Shown one piece after another: positions 63,743-64,000 of a DNA stretch of 64,000 nt. The position numbers and the translations under genes were made by a program. Where the stretch lies: contig JAJDYW010000004.1 of NCBI GenBank assembly GCA_022824925.1, positions 50,988-114,987 of the forward strand, written 5' to 3'. The number at the start of each line of letters is the position of its first letter. The stretch's first letter is position 1. This DNA comes from Dehalococcoidia bacterium. Lineage in GTDB: Bacteria; Chloroflexota; Dehalococcoidia; Tepidiformales; Tepidiformaceae. Under the pieces are notes generated by a model. That model did no database searches. It saw only the letters and a list, made by a program, of their open reading frames with translations, and was not told the origin of the DNA.

Positions 63743-64000
63743 GTTCGGGGCTAGTCCGTTCCGGGCGCCTCAGCAGCGGCTGGAGATCGCCGACGACGAG
63801 GCGCGAGCGGTATCGGGGGTGCGGACGACGCGGACGTGGCTCTGTCGGGCCGGGCCAGAAGTACGGTACGTGCTGGTGGGCCTAACTTGACGGTAGGCAG
63901 TACCACCTTCGACCTGTTATTCGCCCTGTAGGCTCGAAACGAAGGCTGCACGCGACAAGACCGGGCGCTGCCCCCGCATCTCGCACCTTCCCCAACCGTG
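63743..64000. other. Window end without a supported gene
   Basis: About 260 bp of mixed composition, less GC-rich near 63,890-63,960. A 66-codon minus-strand frame (63751-63951) has no convincing family, start signal or codon pattern. I see no RNA gene. Confidence 0.4.

Noticed and set aside
63751..63951. 66-codon minus-strand frame at the window end
   Set aside because: No family, no start signal, and composition like non-coding DNA.

Overview
The window is high-GC, gene-dense bacterial chromosome with many overlapping start/stop codons (ATGA, GTGA). Gene content fits a non-photosynthetic, probably aerobic member of the Chloroflexota (Dehalococcoidia/Tepidiformia-like). That placement is an inference from gene families and layout; no rRNA is present to confirm it. 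No insertion sequence, integrase, prophage or CRISPR array was found.

Layout. 1-5,900: a truncated lipoprotein gene, an OmpR-like regulator, comEC, rph, a HIT protein, and a small DUF5678-like gene overlapping a retropepsin-like protease gene. 5,943-11,374: DUF1015, then a minus-strand block of class V aminotransferase, Phd/VapC toxin-antitoxin pair, serA and an AAC(6')-like acetyltransferase. The toxin-antitoxin pair, with a near-perfect palindromic operator, splits the serine genes. 11,466-14,400: selA, rex and a cysteine-rich secreted protein. 14,394-27,105 (minus): the ATP synthase operon atpI-B-E-F-H-A-G-[HAD]-[crotonase]-D-C, then murA- and mreB-family genes with altered active-site residues. 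The atp promoter carries a Rex-like half-site and rex lies nearby. 27,190-35,890: a murI-pyrF-DUF951-MFS operon, comB, a MoxR-DUF58-DUF4129 operon and a metallo-beta-lactamase-fold gene.

35,930-46,052: tRNA-Leu(UAA), then an adenosylcobalamin riboswitch whose terminator hairpin also contains the ribosome binding site of the first gene. It precedes btuC-btuF-btuD-cobO-cobT-cobS-cobU, which converge on cobQ-cobC-cbiB. Together these encode corrinoid uptake, adenosylation and nucleotide-loop assembly. No corrin-ring genes are visible, which suggests salvage. 46,276-49,312: two convergent MarR-like paralogues and an NCS2 permease fused to an ATPase-like domain.

49,413-60,851: the most unusual locus. 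A 3,145-residue type I polyketide synthase reads KS-AT-DH-MT-(psi)KR-ER-KR-ACP-KS2. The second KS is followed only by the flanks of an AT domain whose catalytic core is absent. A free-standing ACP, an Sfp-type phosphopantetheinyl transferase and an alpha/beta hydrolase follow. I infer an iterative, C-methylating, highly reducing lipid or polyketide assembly line in which an AT-less KS may hand the chain to the discrete ACP. 61,001-63,720: a zinc-type binding lipoprotein with a 97-residue Asp/Glu/His repeat and an ERG4/ERG24-family sterol reductase homologue. The last 280 bases hold no gene I can support.
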